Below, in pieces: positions 8,786 to 16,638 of a DNA stretch of 51,276 bases. The position numbers were made by a program, and so were the translations under genes. Numbering within the stretch: position 1 is the stretch's first letter; every line of letters starts with the position of its first letter. The notes under the pieces were generated by a model. It made no database searches, was not told the DNA's origin, and worked only from the letters and a program-made list of their open reading frames with translations. This DNA is from Pseudomonadota bacterium. GTDB taxonomy: Bacteria; Pseudomonadota; Gammaproteobacteria; Burkholderiales; Burkholderiaceae_C. The DNA is taken from NCBI GenBank assembly GCA_963204815.1, contig CAUJHQ010000138.1, forward strand, positions 1 to 51,276, read 5' to 3'.

Positions 8786-9270
8786 TCCTTCACCAGCTCG
8801 CGGATCTGGCGCTCGTAGGCGTCTTCCAGGCCGTCGCGGTAGCCGCGGTGCAGGAAGCGCACCTTGCCGTCGCGGTCGATCAGCACCGTGGCCGGCATGC
8901 TCTGCAGGTCGTAGAGCTTGCTGACCGCCTTGTCGGCGTCGAACAGCACCGGAAAGCGCAGGCCGAAGCGGCTTGCGGTGCCGGCGGCGGTCTTCGGGTC
9001 CTCGTCGACGTTGACGCCCATCAGCACGAAGCCCGAGCTGCGGTACTTGTCGTACAGGCGGTTCAGGTGCGGCATCTCCTGCTTGCACGGGCCGCACCAT
9101 GTGGCCCAGAAGTTCACCAGCACGACGCGGCCGCGCTGCTCGGCCAGGCGCATGTTGGGCCCCTGCAGGCTCTTCAGCGTGAAGTCGGGGGCCGGCGCGT
9201 TCGGCGTGATGGCGGCATGCGACAGCGTGGCGGCGCACAGCGCGGCGGCGGCGAGGAGGCGGGCGGGCAT
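8782..9270 (-). CDS. TlpA/ResA-like exported thioredoxin
   Basis: 162-aa periplasmic thiol-disulfide oxidoreductase: signal peptide (RLLAAAALCAATLSHA), APDFTLKSLQG entry of the AhpC/TSA-Redoxin fold, active site WATWCGPCKQE and a cis-Pro region SMPATVLIDRDG. Such proteins commonly reduce apocytochrome or other envelope cysteines. Its position downstream of two heme-motif lipoproteins and next to a Cys-ended DUF4266 lipoprotein gives plausible substrates. ATG 9270 gives a normal signal peptide; a GTG two codons upstream is possible. Confidence 0.9.
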   Translation of the reverse strand: MPARLLAAAALCAATLSHAAITPNAPAPDFTLKSLQGPNMRLAEQRGRVVLVNFWATWCGPCKQEMPHLNRLYDKYRSSGFVLMGVNVDEDPKTAAGTASRFGLRFPVLFDADKAVSKLYDLQSMPATVLIDRDGKVRFLHRGYRDGLEDAYERQIRELVKE

Positions 9271-9287
9271 GGACACGGCGGGCGTCT

Positions 9288-9935
9288 TCAGAAGTAGAAG
9301 GTGGCGCCCAGCGTCACCTCGAGGTTGTTCGTGTTCTGCTTCTTGCCGAGCAGGTCGAGCGAGAACATGTGGTCGCGCACGTCGACCTGCATCGCGAACC
9401 AGTCGGCGAAGATCAAGCGGGTGCCGAAGCCGATGTTGATGGTCTGCTTCTTCTGGTCGACGAACTTGGTGCTGCCGACGCCGCCGATGAAGTAGAAGGC
9501 CGACGCCTTGGCGACGTTGCGGCCGAAGAACACCTCGCCCGGCATGACGTTGTAGCCGAACGAGACGTTGTAGTAGGTGAGCTTCTCGGTCTGGTTGACG
9601 AACACGCCGCCCGGCAGCACCTGGCGGAAGGCCTCGTCGCTGACCTTGCTCTGGCCGTAGGCGCCCTCGACGAAGACGTCCTCGGTGATGTGGTAGCCCA
9701 GGCGCACGCCGCTGACGCTGCTGGAGCCGAAGTTCTGCGTCGCGTAGATGCCGGTGAACAGGCCGAGCTCGAAGTCGTTGCTGGGGAACTTCGGCCGCTT
9801 GACGTCGCGGCGGTCGATCTGCGGCACGACCACCGGTTCGTTGGCCGGCGGCGAGGTCTGCGCCTGCGCCGCCGCGGTGGCGGCGAGCAGCAGGGCGGCG
9901 AGGGGTCTGCGCGGCATGGGGTGAGGTGACCTCAT
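9288..9935 (-). CDS. small outer-membrane beta-barrel protein
   Basis: 215-aa protein with a signal peptide, a short Pro-rich linker (QIDRRDVKRPKFPSNDFE) and a run of amphipathic beta strands ending in Phe (LEVTLGATFYF), as in 8-10 stranded barrels. It resembles the outer-membrane beta-barrel family named from myxobacteria (OMP_myx_plus type), to which GltA/GltB-like proteins belong; that assignment is from pattern only. ATG 9935 shares bases with the upstream TGA; an internal Met (9917) is an alternative start. Confidence 0.8.
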   Translation of the reverse strand: MRSPHPMPRRPLAALLLAATAAAQAQTSPPANEPVVVPQIDRRDVKRPKFPSNDFELGLFTGIYATQNFGSSSVSGVRLGYHITEDVFVEGAYGQSKVSDEAFRQVLPGGVFVNQTEKLTYYNVSFGYNVMPGEVFFGRNVAKASAFYFIGGVGSTKFVDQKKQTINIGFGTRLIFADWFAMQVDVRDHMFSLDLLGKKQNTNNLEVTLGATFYF

Positions 9936-10678
9936 CAGAAGAAGAACGAAAGGCCGAGCGTCCACGCGCGGTACTCGAGGCTGCGCGTGTCGGAGACGAA
10001 GGCGGTATAGAGCGTCCAGTCGGCGCGCGCGACGAAGCGGTCGCTGATGTACCAGCGCAGGCCGACGCTGCCGTTGCCCAGGTTGGCATCGGTCGGGATC
10101 GCCTGCACGAGGCTCGCGTTCGGGATGTTCTTGAACTTGCCCAGGCCGACCGCCAGGTACGGCGACAGGCGCCGGTCGGCCCAGGGCTCGGCCACCAGGT
10201 TGAGGTGCCAGAAGTCGGTGCCCGAGAACGTGCCCTGCACCTGGCCGACCGTGACCTCCGCGCCCAGCCCCTCGGCGAAGCGCCAGTGGGTCCAGAGCTT
10301 GAGCATCGGCTCGGCCTTGAACTGGCCCCAGCCGACGCCGAACTCGACCTTGCGCGCGAGGTAGTCGTCGACCACGGTGTCGCGGAAGGTCTTGCCGCTG
10401 CCGGCCTCGGTGAGCGTCTTCTCGAGCTGCGCGCGCGGCACCCAGCCGACCTTGTCGTTCTGCGTGCGAACCTTGTACCAGTCGGTGCGCCGGCCCTCGA
10501 CCGTGACCCACTCGTGCCGCTCGGCGACGTGGAACACCGGGTAGCCGCGGCCCGGGCCGGTGTGCAGCTCGAGGTAGGGGTCGGCGACGAGCAGGCGCTC
10601 GCTGTCCTGTGCCGCCACCGGGCGCGCCAGCAGCAGGGCGAGCAGCAGCGCGAACGCGGCCCATGGGAGCCTTCTCAT
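9935..10678 (-). CDS. SH3-domain plus beta-barrel outer-membrane protein
   Basis: 247-aa exported protein. After the signal peptide comes a bacterial SH3 domain (about residues 30-95; VADPYLELHTGPGRGYPVFH, WYKVRTQNDKVGWVPRAQLE). A C-terminal amphipathic strand region ending in Phe-Phe-Phe follows. The SH3 domain may bind peptidoglycan or a partner, with the barrel in the outer membrane. ATG 10678 was chosen for its 4-nt overlap with the upstream stop; ATG 10690 is possible. Together with the next barrel it forms a paired outer-membrane component. Confidence 0.82.
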   Translation of the reverse strand: MRRLPWAAFALLLALLLARPVAAQDSERLLVADPYLELHTGPGRGYPVFHVAERHEWVTVEGRRTDWYKVRTQNDKVGWVPRAQLEKTLTEAGSGKTFRDTVVDDYLARKVEFGVGWGQFKAEPMLKLWTHWRFAEGLGAEVTVGQVQGTFSGTDFWHLNLVAEPWADRRLSPYLAVGLGKFKNIPNASLVQAIPTDANLGNGSVGLRWYISDRFVARADWTLYTAFVSDTRSLEYRAWTLGLSFFF

Positions 10679-11265
10679 TGGTCCTTGCACGCGCCGGTCT
10701 TCGGATCGCCGGTGGTGAACAGATTGCCCGCGACGGGGCTGAATTCGTCCTGGCCTTCGGGCATCGGGTGGGTGATCCAGTAGGCGATGATCTTCGCGTT
10801 GGGGTCGTTCTGGTCGGCGAAGATCTGGCCGCCGCCATGCAGGATGTTCAGGATCAGCGGCTTCTGGAACAGCCGGCTCGCCGTCGGCGCGCCGATCACG
10901 GTGACACCCTGCGACGAGAAGAAGTTGCGGAACATCTCGCTCGCGTGGATCACGTCGACCGCCGTCGTCGTGCTGTCGACGATGGCCGGCCGCGGCACGA
11001 TGCGCAGCGCGCCGCCGGTGCCGGCCACGGTGTCGTGGCAGCCCGAGCTGCCACAGGTGTTGCTGCCGCCGCCGGCGCCGGTGATGACCTTCTCGTAGAT
11101 CGGTTGCACGCAGCGCTGGAAGTACTCGAACGAGAGCTTGCGTCCGCCGGCGCCCGGCGGGTTCTGCACGTTCTCGGAGTTGTCGAGCGCCGAACCGCCG
11201 CCGCAGCCCGCGAGGGCGGCGGCGGCGGCCAGGGAGGCGAGGGAAAGGCCGCGCTTCAGGCTCAT
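10675..11265 (-). CDS. heme-motif lipoprotein (CxxxxCH)
   Basis: 196-aa lipoprotein: signal with lipobox (AAAALAGC, Cys about 21), then a CGSSGCH motif at residues 71-77, an atypical c-type heme site with four residues between cysteines, and later conserved segments (SRLFQKPLILNILHGGGQIF; IIAYWITHPMPEG) resembling the C-terminal helix of cytochrome-like domains. It ends 3 nt into the SH3-barrel gene and starts 4 nt after the stop of the large heme lipoprotein. Probably an outer-membrane electron carrier or heme-bound partner; heme attachment is predicted, not shown. Confidence 0.72.
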   Translation of the reverse strand: MSLKRGLSLASLAAAAALAGCGGGSALDNSENVQNPPGAGGRKLSFEYFQRCVQPIYEKVITGAGGGSNTCGSSGCHDTVAGTGGALRIVPRPAIVDSTTTAVDVIHASEMFRNFFSSQGVTVIGAPTASRLFQKPLILNILHGGGQIFADQNDPNAKIIAYWITHPMPEGQDEFSPVAGNLFTTGDPKTGACKDQ

Positions 11266-11269
11266 GGGC

Positions 11270-14254
11270 TCAGTTGGTCACGCACCCGCTGGCGATCCAG
11301 TTCGCGATCGCGTTGTAGCCCGCGCTGCCGGCCGGCAGCCGCGCCGCCGTCTGCCCGGTCGCGCCGGCCGGGTGCGGCACGGTCGAGGGCTTGGTGAGCA
11401 GCAGGTTCAGCGCCGGCTGGCAGGTGTTGTTGATCATCGCCAGCGTGGCGCCGTAGTCGCCTTCGACGCTGCCCGTCAGCACGAAACGGTTCTCGCGGAA
11501 CGAGCCGCCGTTGCCGGCGACGAGGTCGCTGCCGATCGCCTGGTGGCAGGCCGACGCGCAGTTGGCCTGCAGCACCGGCATCACCTGCGCCGCGAACGAG
11601 GCCTCGCTGAGCGCGGTGACGGTGCGCACGCCGCTGCCCGGGTTGAATGGGTCGTTGTAGTACTGGCCGCCGAGGTCCATCCACTCGGCGATGAGGCGCT
11701 TCTCGGCGGCGTTCAGCATCGTCGCGTGGTTCGGCGCCGTGTTCGGCGGGTTCGGGTGCGCGGTGCGCGCGCCGCTGCCGGCCAGCAGCGTCTGCCCGAA
11801 CATGATCTCGGTGAGCCGGCTCTTGCGCGCCTGGCCGGCGGTGTTCATGGCACCGGAACTCGTCTCCACCAGCGCGGCGCCGCGTTCGACGACGGGCACG
11901 CCGTCCTCCAGCCGCGTGACCGGGCGGCCGTTGGCGTCGAGCAGCGGGTCGCCGAGCACCAGCTCCTCGTACGAGACGAGGCGCCCGGTGCCGGCCACGG
12001 TGCCGCGAAGGTCGAGCTTGGCGACGTTGCTGTGGCAGGCGGTGCAGGTGTTGGCGCCGCGGTCGCGCTCCCACAGCGGCTGGATGTGCTGCGGGTAGTT
12101 GATGATGCCGTTGACCGGCACCGCGGTGCGCAGGTCCTGCGTCGTGTCGGCGTTGCCCGTGTAGCGCAGCGAGATGTCGGCCTTGGCGGTGACGCCGGCC
12201 TTCGTGACGTCGGCCCAGAGGTCGGTGAAGACCGGGTCGGCGGCGAGCGCCAGCGTGGCCGGGAACAGCCGCGTGCGCAGCGACGCCATCGTCTCGCCGA
12301 GCGCGTGCTGCGAGGACATCGTGGTCTTGATCGCGGCCGGCATCGCGTTCACGGTGTTGCCGGAGTTGATGGCGCCGCCGCGGCGCGGGCTGTGGCAGCC
12401 GTCGCAGGTGCGGCGCTCGCCAGGGCGCACCTGGATCCAGTTGGTGTGGGTCTGGAACGAGCGGCCCTCGGCGTCGATCACCGAGAAGGCGATCGGCACG
12501 TCGGCCGGCACCTGCAGCTTGAACGAACCGTCGGGCTCGATCTGGCTGTAGCCCAGGATCTGCTGCTGCTCGAAGTCGGTCTCACCGATGGCGGCGCGGA
12601 TGCCCATCGAGCTGGCCGGCGGCGGCACGCCGCGGATGGCGCGGACGAAGCGCACCGGTGCGCACTTGTACGCGGGGTCGGCGGGGTCCTTCATCTTCAC
12701 GAGGTCGGCAACCTGGGCGCGCGTGTCCAGCGGATCGTCCGGCGCCTTCGTCGCGATGCCGCGCGCGCAGCCGGCCGGCAGGTCGGCGGCGGTGATCATC
12801 GGCTCGCCCATGCGCTGCAGGCCGTCGGTGTCGTAGACGCTGCGCACCTCGATCAGGCCGAGGTTCTGCCGCTCCAGCGTCTCGTCGACCGAGGTCGGCT
12901 GCAGCGCCGTCGGCTCCGGCCGCGCCTGGATGGCGATCGGGTCGACGTACATGAAGCCCTGCGGCGGCGCGGCCACGTTCAGCCAGGTCTGCTTTGCCGG
13001 GTCGAACATGTAGATCGCGTACGACGCCGGGGCGTTGTCCTGGATCGCGGCCGTGGCGCGCTGGTCGGTGGTCATCGTCTCGTCGCTCAGCGACGCCAGC
13101 TCCTCGGAGGTGAGCGTGGCGCAGGGCACGACGTTGCCGTTCTTCGTGACCTCGCAGGGGCGGAACGCGACCAGCACGCGGTCGGTGCCGTCCCACAGCG
13201 GGTACGGCGTCGTCACGCGGCCGAAGGTCGACAGGCCGCGGCCGTCGTTCAGCTGCGTGGCGGTGATCTGCTTCTGGCCGCCGGCGGCGGCCACCGCGGG
13301 CGTGGCCGGGGTGTTGTATTCGCTGTAGTTCGCGGCGTCGATCATCATCAGCGCGCCGCCCTCCTGCGTGCGCTGCAGCGGCATCAGCGAGGAGATCACC
13401 TGGCCCTTGTAGGCGCCCTTCGGATCCATGTCGCGCGGGTGCAGGAAGCTGTTGCCCGGGCTCTGCGCGCCGTACAGCACGAAGAGGTCGGTGCCATCGG
13501 GCTTGACGCGGAAGATCGCGAAGCGGTTGCGGTCGGCCACGTGCTCCCAGCGCGAGAACATGATGTCGCCGTTCGGGCGCACCACCGGGTTGCGGTCGTG
13601 GCTCTGGTTGAACGTGATCTGCTTGATGTTGTCGCCGGCGGCGGTCATCGTGTGCAGGTGCAGGACGCGCTCGCGCTCGTACTCGTCGAGCGCGTAGTAG
13701 TCGCGGCCCAGTGCCTGGCCCTTGAACGACTTGGTCTGCCGGTTCGACGCGAACACGAAGCCGGCGCCCGCGGGCAGGTAGGCCGGGTCGACGTCGTCGT
13801 GCTCGGTGCTGGCGGTGATGCGCCGGAAGGTGCCGCCGGTGAGCCCACCGGAGCTCATGTCGTATTCCCAGATGTTCCAGCGGCCCGTGCAGGCGGGCTG
13901 GCCGTCGATCGTGGAGGTGTTCGACGCCGGGCAGCGCATCGAGAAGACGATCTTCTTGCCGTCGTACGAGACCTCGGGGTCCGACGCGTCGCCCTTGTCC
14001 TGCGTGAAGCGCGAGGTCAGGTTGTGCTCGGTGGCACTGGGAGAGCTCTTCTCGCGCACCATCAGGTCGCCGCCGGCGGCACTGTTGGTGCCGTCGGTCG
14101 GGTTGATGCGCAACGCCGTCGAGCGTTTCGTGTAGGTGATGGAGACGTCGCCGTTGACGGTGACGTTGTCGCCGGAACTGTCGCCGCCGCCGTTGCAGCC
14201 GGCGATGACGAGTGCCGCGGTGGCCGTGACGGTCGCGATGTGCAGGAGCTTCAT
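11270..14254 (-). CDS. large TolB-propeller lipoprotein with c-type heme motifs (hydrazine synthase alpha-like)
   Basis: 994-aa lipoprotein (lipobox VIAGC, Cys20). Residues ~30-450 contain propeller-like repeats (SDPEVSYDGKKIVFSMRCP; RNPVVRPNGDIMFSRWEH). The middle (about 540-620) resembles the hydrazine-synthase-alpha middle domain family: PDGSFKLQVPADVPIAFSV, then WIQVRPGERRTCDGCH. Heme motifs are CDGCH (617-621), CTACH (737-741) and CASACH (899-904, CxxxCH variant). This does not imply anammox; the domain is widespread in multiheme-like outer-membrane proteins. A good Shine-Dalgarno (AAGGAG) precedes ATG 14254, 27 nt after apbE. Likely an outer-membrane redox protein; substrate unknown. 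Confidence 0.8.
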   Translation of the reverse strand: MKLLHIATVTATAALVIAGCNGGGDSSGDNVTVNGDVSITYTKRSTALRINPTDGTNSAAGGDLMVREKSSPSATEHNLTSRFTQDKGDASDPEVSYDGKKIVFSMRCPASNTSTIDGQPACTGRWNIWEYDMSSGGLTGGTFRRITASTEHDDVDPAYLPAGAGFVFASNRQTKSFKGQALGRDYYALDEYERERVLHLHTMTAAGDNIKQITFNQSHDRNPVVRPNGDIMFSRWEHVADRNRFAIFRVKPDGTDLFVLYGAQSPGNSFLHPRDMDPKGAYKGQVISSLMPLQRTQEGGALMMIDAANYSEYNTPATPAVAAAGGQKQITATQLNDGRGLSTFGRVTTPYPLWDGTDRVLVAFRPCEVTKNGNVVPCATLTSEELASLSDETMTTDQRATAAIQDNAPASYAIYMFDPAKQTWLNVAAPPQGFMYVDPIAIQARPEPTALQPTSVDETLERQNLGLIEVRSVYDTDGLQRMGEPMITAADLPAGCARGIATKAPDDPLDTRAQVADLVKMKDPADPAYKCAPVRFVRAIRGVPPPASSMGIRAAIGETDFEQQQILGYSQIEPDGSFKLQVPADVPIAFSVIDAEGRSFQTHTNWIQVRPGERRTCDGCHSPRRGGAINSGNTVNAMPAAIKTTMSSQHALGETMASLRTRLFPATLALAADPVFTDLWADVTKAGVTAKADISLRYTGNADTTQDLRTAVPVNGIINYPQHIQPLWERDRGANTCTACHSNVAKLDLRGTVAGTGRLVSYEELVLGDPLLDANGRPVTRLEDGVPVVERGAALVETSSGAMNTAGQARKSRLTEIMFGQTLLAGSGARTAHPNPPNTAPNHATMLNAAEKRLIAEWMDLGGQYYNDPFNPGSGVRTVTALSEASFAAQVMPVLQANCASACHQAIGSDLVAGNGGSFRENRFVLTGSVEGDYGATLAMINNTCQPALNLLLTKPSTVPHPAGATGQTAARLPAGSAGYNAIANWIASGCVTN

Positions 14255-14281
14255 CGGTTTCTCCTTCTCTCTTCCCTGGAA

Positions 14282-15280
14282 CTACTGGTTCGGCGCCGCA
14301 CCGTCGAGCAGGCCCGAGGTGCGGTGCAGATGGCCGGCCGCGTCGACGACCACGGCGTCGACGCCGGCGAAGGTCTCGACGAGCGGCAGGCCGCGTTCGA
14401 GACCCATCACGAAAACGGTCTTGCTGAGGGCCTCGCTGGTGAGGCCGTCGTCGGCGAGGATGGTCACGCTGCGCACGCCGGCCGGTGAACGGCCGGTGGC
14501 GGGGTCGACGATGTGGTGGCAGCGTTCGCCGTCGCGCTCGAAGAAGCGCTCGTAGTCGCCCGAGGTCGAGATCGACACGTCCTCGAGCGGCAGCACGGCG
14601 ACCGCCTCTCCTTCGCGGCGCGGGTCGCGCACCGCCACCATCCAGGGGCGGCCGCGGCGGTCGCCGAGCACGCGGCTGTCGCCCCCGGCGGAGACGATGG
14701 CGTGCGCGATGCCGCGGCGGCGCAGCAGCGCCACCGCGTTGTCGACCGCGTGCCCCTTCGCGAAGCCGCCGAGGTCGATGCGCATGCCCTGACGCGCGAA
14801 GCGCACGCTGCGCGTGCCGGCGTCGAGCTCGAGGCCGCGCCAGCCGACGGTGGCGCAGGCACGCTCGAGCTCGGCCGCGCTCGGGCGGACGCCGGCGCGG
14901 TAGTCGTACAGGTGGCCGACGCCGGCGTAGGTGATGTCGAAGGCGCCGCCGGAGAGTTCGGCGAAGCGCTGCGCCTGCTGCAGCAGGCGGAACATCTCTT
15001 CCGAGACCGCCACCGGGCGCGACGCCGCGTCGCGGTTGATGCGCGACAGCTCCGAGGCCGGCTTGTGCGGGCTCATCGTGCGGTCGATGCGGTGCATCTC
15101 CTCGATGACGGCGGCCGCGGCCGCGTCGCCGTTGCGGCGGTCGTCGCTCCACAGCTCGACCGTGATCGCCGTGCCCATGATGGCTTCCTGGCGGCGCACC
15201 CAGCCGGCACCCGACGCCGCCGCACTGCGGGCGGTGAAGTCGAGGCGGCGCTGGGCCGGGTGGGCGGAGGCGAGCAACAT
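14282..15280 (-). CDS. apbE: FAD:protein FMN transferase, ApbE family
   Basis: 332-aa ApbE homologue. Visible family motifs include the MGTAITVELW start of the domain, SGGAFDITYAGVGHLYDY, IDLGGFAKGHAVDNAV, AIVSAGGDSRVLGDRRGRPW, HHIVDPATGRSP and SVTILADDGLTSEALSKTVF. ApbE enzymes transfer FMN from FAD to Thr/Ser of exported proteins in a Mg-dependent reaction. It is the first gene of the 15-gene run. No typical secretory signal or lipobox is evident before the domain (about residue 30). I found no obvious SGAT-type acceptor site among the operon proteins, so its target is open. Confidence 0.92.
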   Translation of the reverse strand: MLLASAHPAQRRLDFTARSAAASGAGWVRRQEAIMGTAITVELWSDDRRNGDAAAAAVIEEMHRIDRTMSPHKPASELSRINRDAASRPVAVSEEMFRLLQQAQRFAELSGGAFDITYAGVGHLYDYRAGVRPSAAELERACATVGWRGLELDAGTRSVRFARQGMRIDLGGFAKGHAVDNAVALLRRRGIAHAIVSAGGDSRVLGDRRGRPWMVAVRDPRREGEAVAVLPLEDVSISTSGDYERFFERDGERCHHIVDPATGRSPAGVRSVTILADDGLTSEALSKTVFVMGLERGLPLVETFAGVDAVVVDAAGHLHRTSGLLDGAAPNQ

Positions 15281-15683
15281 GGTCGTGTCCTGCGGGTCCT
15301 GTCGGCCCGGCCGAGTGGTCAAGGTGTGCCGGCAGGAAGACCGTGCGCCTTGCTCGTGGCGCGCACCCTCCCAGCCGACGGGGCGGACCATAACGGCCCG
15401 CCCGCGGCGCGCCCGTGACGGCTGGTGCGGCGGTGCATACAGTTGATACAGATTCGGGGCGCGGCCGGCGCGTGCGCGGCGACGCCCGGCGCGGCGGGCC
15501 GGCGCGGCAGGCGTCGATGACCTGTGATTCAAGTCACGGATGAGCGTGGCGGCATGCGGCGTACCGGCGGGCCCAGATGGCGCCGCCGCCCATCAGTGCA
15601 AGCTGCACTTTGCTCGCGCCCCCGCACGCTGTTGCGTTCGCTCACGAGTTCGACCCCCCAGGCACGGGGGGGCGTGACGCGGA
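15281..15683. promoter_or_regulatory. 403-nt intergenic region upstream of the apbE operon
   Basis: No convincing gene. It separates the response-regulator stop from apbE and must hold the main promoter of the 15-gene run. It contains a CRP/FNR-like palindrome (15523-15538), a direct repeat ATACAG-N3-ATACAG (15437-15451), a 6-bp inverted repeat AGTGCA-N3-TGCACT (15595-15609) and a G/C hairpin CCCCCC-N6-GGGGGG (15654-15671). The last may act as a weak terminator after the response regulator, though no T-run follows. No clear sigma-70 promoter could be assigned. Confidence 0.5.
15523..15538. promoter_or_regulatory. candidate CRP/FNR-family binding site
   Basis: The sequence TGTGA-TTCAAG-TCACG contains the TGA-N6-TCA core shared by CRP- and FNR-type sites and matches the CRP palindrome TGTGA-N6-TCACA at 9 of 10 positions. 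It lies about 243 nt upstream of apbE, the first gene of a redox-rich operon. Position and match are direct observations; function is inference. Confidence 0.4.
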
Positions 15684-16538
15684 TCACATGCCCTTGAAGA
15701 GGCCGGTGTAGCTGCGACTCACCTCGAGCTTTTCGGGGTGGCCCTTCACGCTGACGATCTGGCGGCCGCGGAAGTCGCGCGTGACGCCGGCGATCGCCGT
15801 CACGTTGACGAGCGTGCTGCGGTGGATCTGCCAGAACACCTTGGGGTCGAGTTCGTCGACCAGTTCCTTGATCGGCTTCCTGATCAGCGCCTCGACCTGC
15901 GCGGTCTGCACGCGCGTGTACTTCTCGTCGCTGACGAAGAACAGCACGTCGGCCACCGGGATCATCTGGATCGCCTGGCCCACCGTGGCCTGGATCCATT
16001 CCAGGTAGCGCGGCGCGCCGCCCGGGTTCAGGCGCGCGGCCAGCTGGTGCCGCAGCTGCTGCAGCGGCGCGCCGGCGGGGGCGTCGGTGGCGCCGTCGCG
16101 GCGCGCCGCCAGCCGCTTGCGGATGCGTTCCACCGTGACCTGCAGGCGCTCGCGCTCGGCCGGCTTCAGCACGTAGTCGGCCACGCCCTGCTCGAAGGCC
16201 TCGACGGCGTACTGGTCATAGGCGGTGATGAAGACGATCTCGGGCGGCAGGTCGTCGTCGCCCGCGTCGCCATCGCCGCCTTCGCGCGGCGGCAGCTGCG
16301 CGATCTGGCGCGCGGCGTCGACGCCGGTGAGGCCGGGCATGCGGATGTCCAGGAACACGATGTCCGGCCGCAGCTGCTGCACGAGCTCGACCGCCTCGAG
16401 CCCGTTCTTCGCCTCGCCGACGATCTGCAGCGCCGGCCACACCTCGGCCAGGCGGGCGCGCAGCTGCTCGCGCATCAGGCGTTCGTCGTCGGCGATGACG
16501 GCGCGCGTGATCGCGGCCTCGGCGGTGTCCGTTCCCAT
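15684..16538 (-). CDS. LytTR-family response regulator
   Basis: 284-aa two-component regulator. The receiver domain (about residues 12-140) has acidic pair DDE, phospho-acceptor Asp64 in DIVFLDIRMPG and KPA near 130. The C-terminal LytTR DNA-binding domain (about 185-284) includes ILF-like VADVLFFVSDEKYTRV and FWQIHRSTLVNV. The receiver carries a Gly/Asp-rich insert (REGGDGDAGDDD) before the IVFITAYDQYAVEAFEQG segment. The natural partner kinase is the HFLFNT-type protein at 22274-23692, separated by an opposite-strand cassette. Confidence 0.92.
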   Translation of the reverse strand: MGTDTAEAAITRAVIADDERLMREQLRARLAEVWPALQIVGEAKNGLEAVELVQQLRPDIVFLDIRMPGLTGVDAARQIAQLPPREGGDGDAGDDDLPPEIVFITAYDQYAVEAFEQGVADYVLKPAERERLQVTVERIRKRLAARRDGATDAPAGAPLQQLRHQLAARLNPGGAPRYLEWIQATVGQAIQMIPVADVLFFVSDEKYTRVQTAQVEALIRKPIKELVDELDPKVFWQIHRSTLVNVTAIAGVTRDFRGRQIVSVKGHPEKLEVSRSYTGLFKGM

Positions 16539-16601
16539 CTTTCGGGTGCCTCGTGTCTCACTGACTTTAGGGGGCCGCGGAGCGCGGCCGGCGGCCTCGA
16601 T

Positions 16602-16613
16602 GAATGTACATTC
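16602..16613 (+). promoter_or_regulatory. 12-bp perfect palindrome / -10-like element
   Basis: GAATGTACATTC is a perfect palindrome in the 100-nt divergent gap between the response regulator and the caspase-like gene. It includes TACATT, a plausible sigma-70 -10 hexamer 26 nt before the GTG start. The same TACATTC string lies upstream of the AcoR-type gene (47956-47962). It may be promoter, operator or both. Confidence 0.35.
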
Positions 16614-16638
16614 GTCCGCACGGTTTCGCGGAGGCTGC

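Noticed and set aside
11270..14254. Anammox hydrazine synthase
   Set aside because: Only the middle-domain and heme-motif similarity is present; beta/gamma subunits and other anammox genes are absent and the organism type does not fit.
11138..14488. Long plus-strand open frame over the large heme lipoprotein gene
   Set aside because: Shadow frame; the minus strand has a signal peptide, lipobox, three heme motifs and a good ribosome site.
15654..15671. CCCCCC/GGGGGG hairpin after the response regulator as a clear intrinsic terminator
   Set aside because: Homopolymer arms and no U tract on the transcribed strand; kept only as a note in the intergenic entry.
15738..16638. Plus-strand frames running into the caspase and lipoprotein genes from upstream
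   Set aside because: These stretches are antisense to the LytTR regulator; real starts lie later, next to ribosome sites or stop overlaps.
16600..16638. ATG at 16600 as start of the caspase-like gene
   Set aside because: No ribosome site, and it puts a polar stretch before the signal peptide; GTG 16639 has GGAGG 5 nt upstream.
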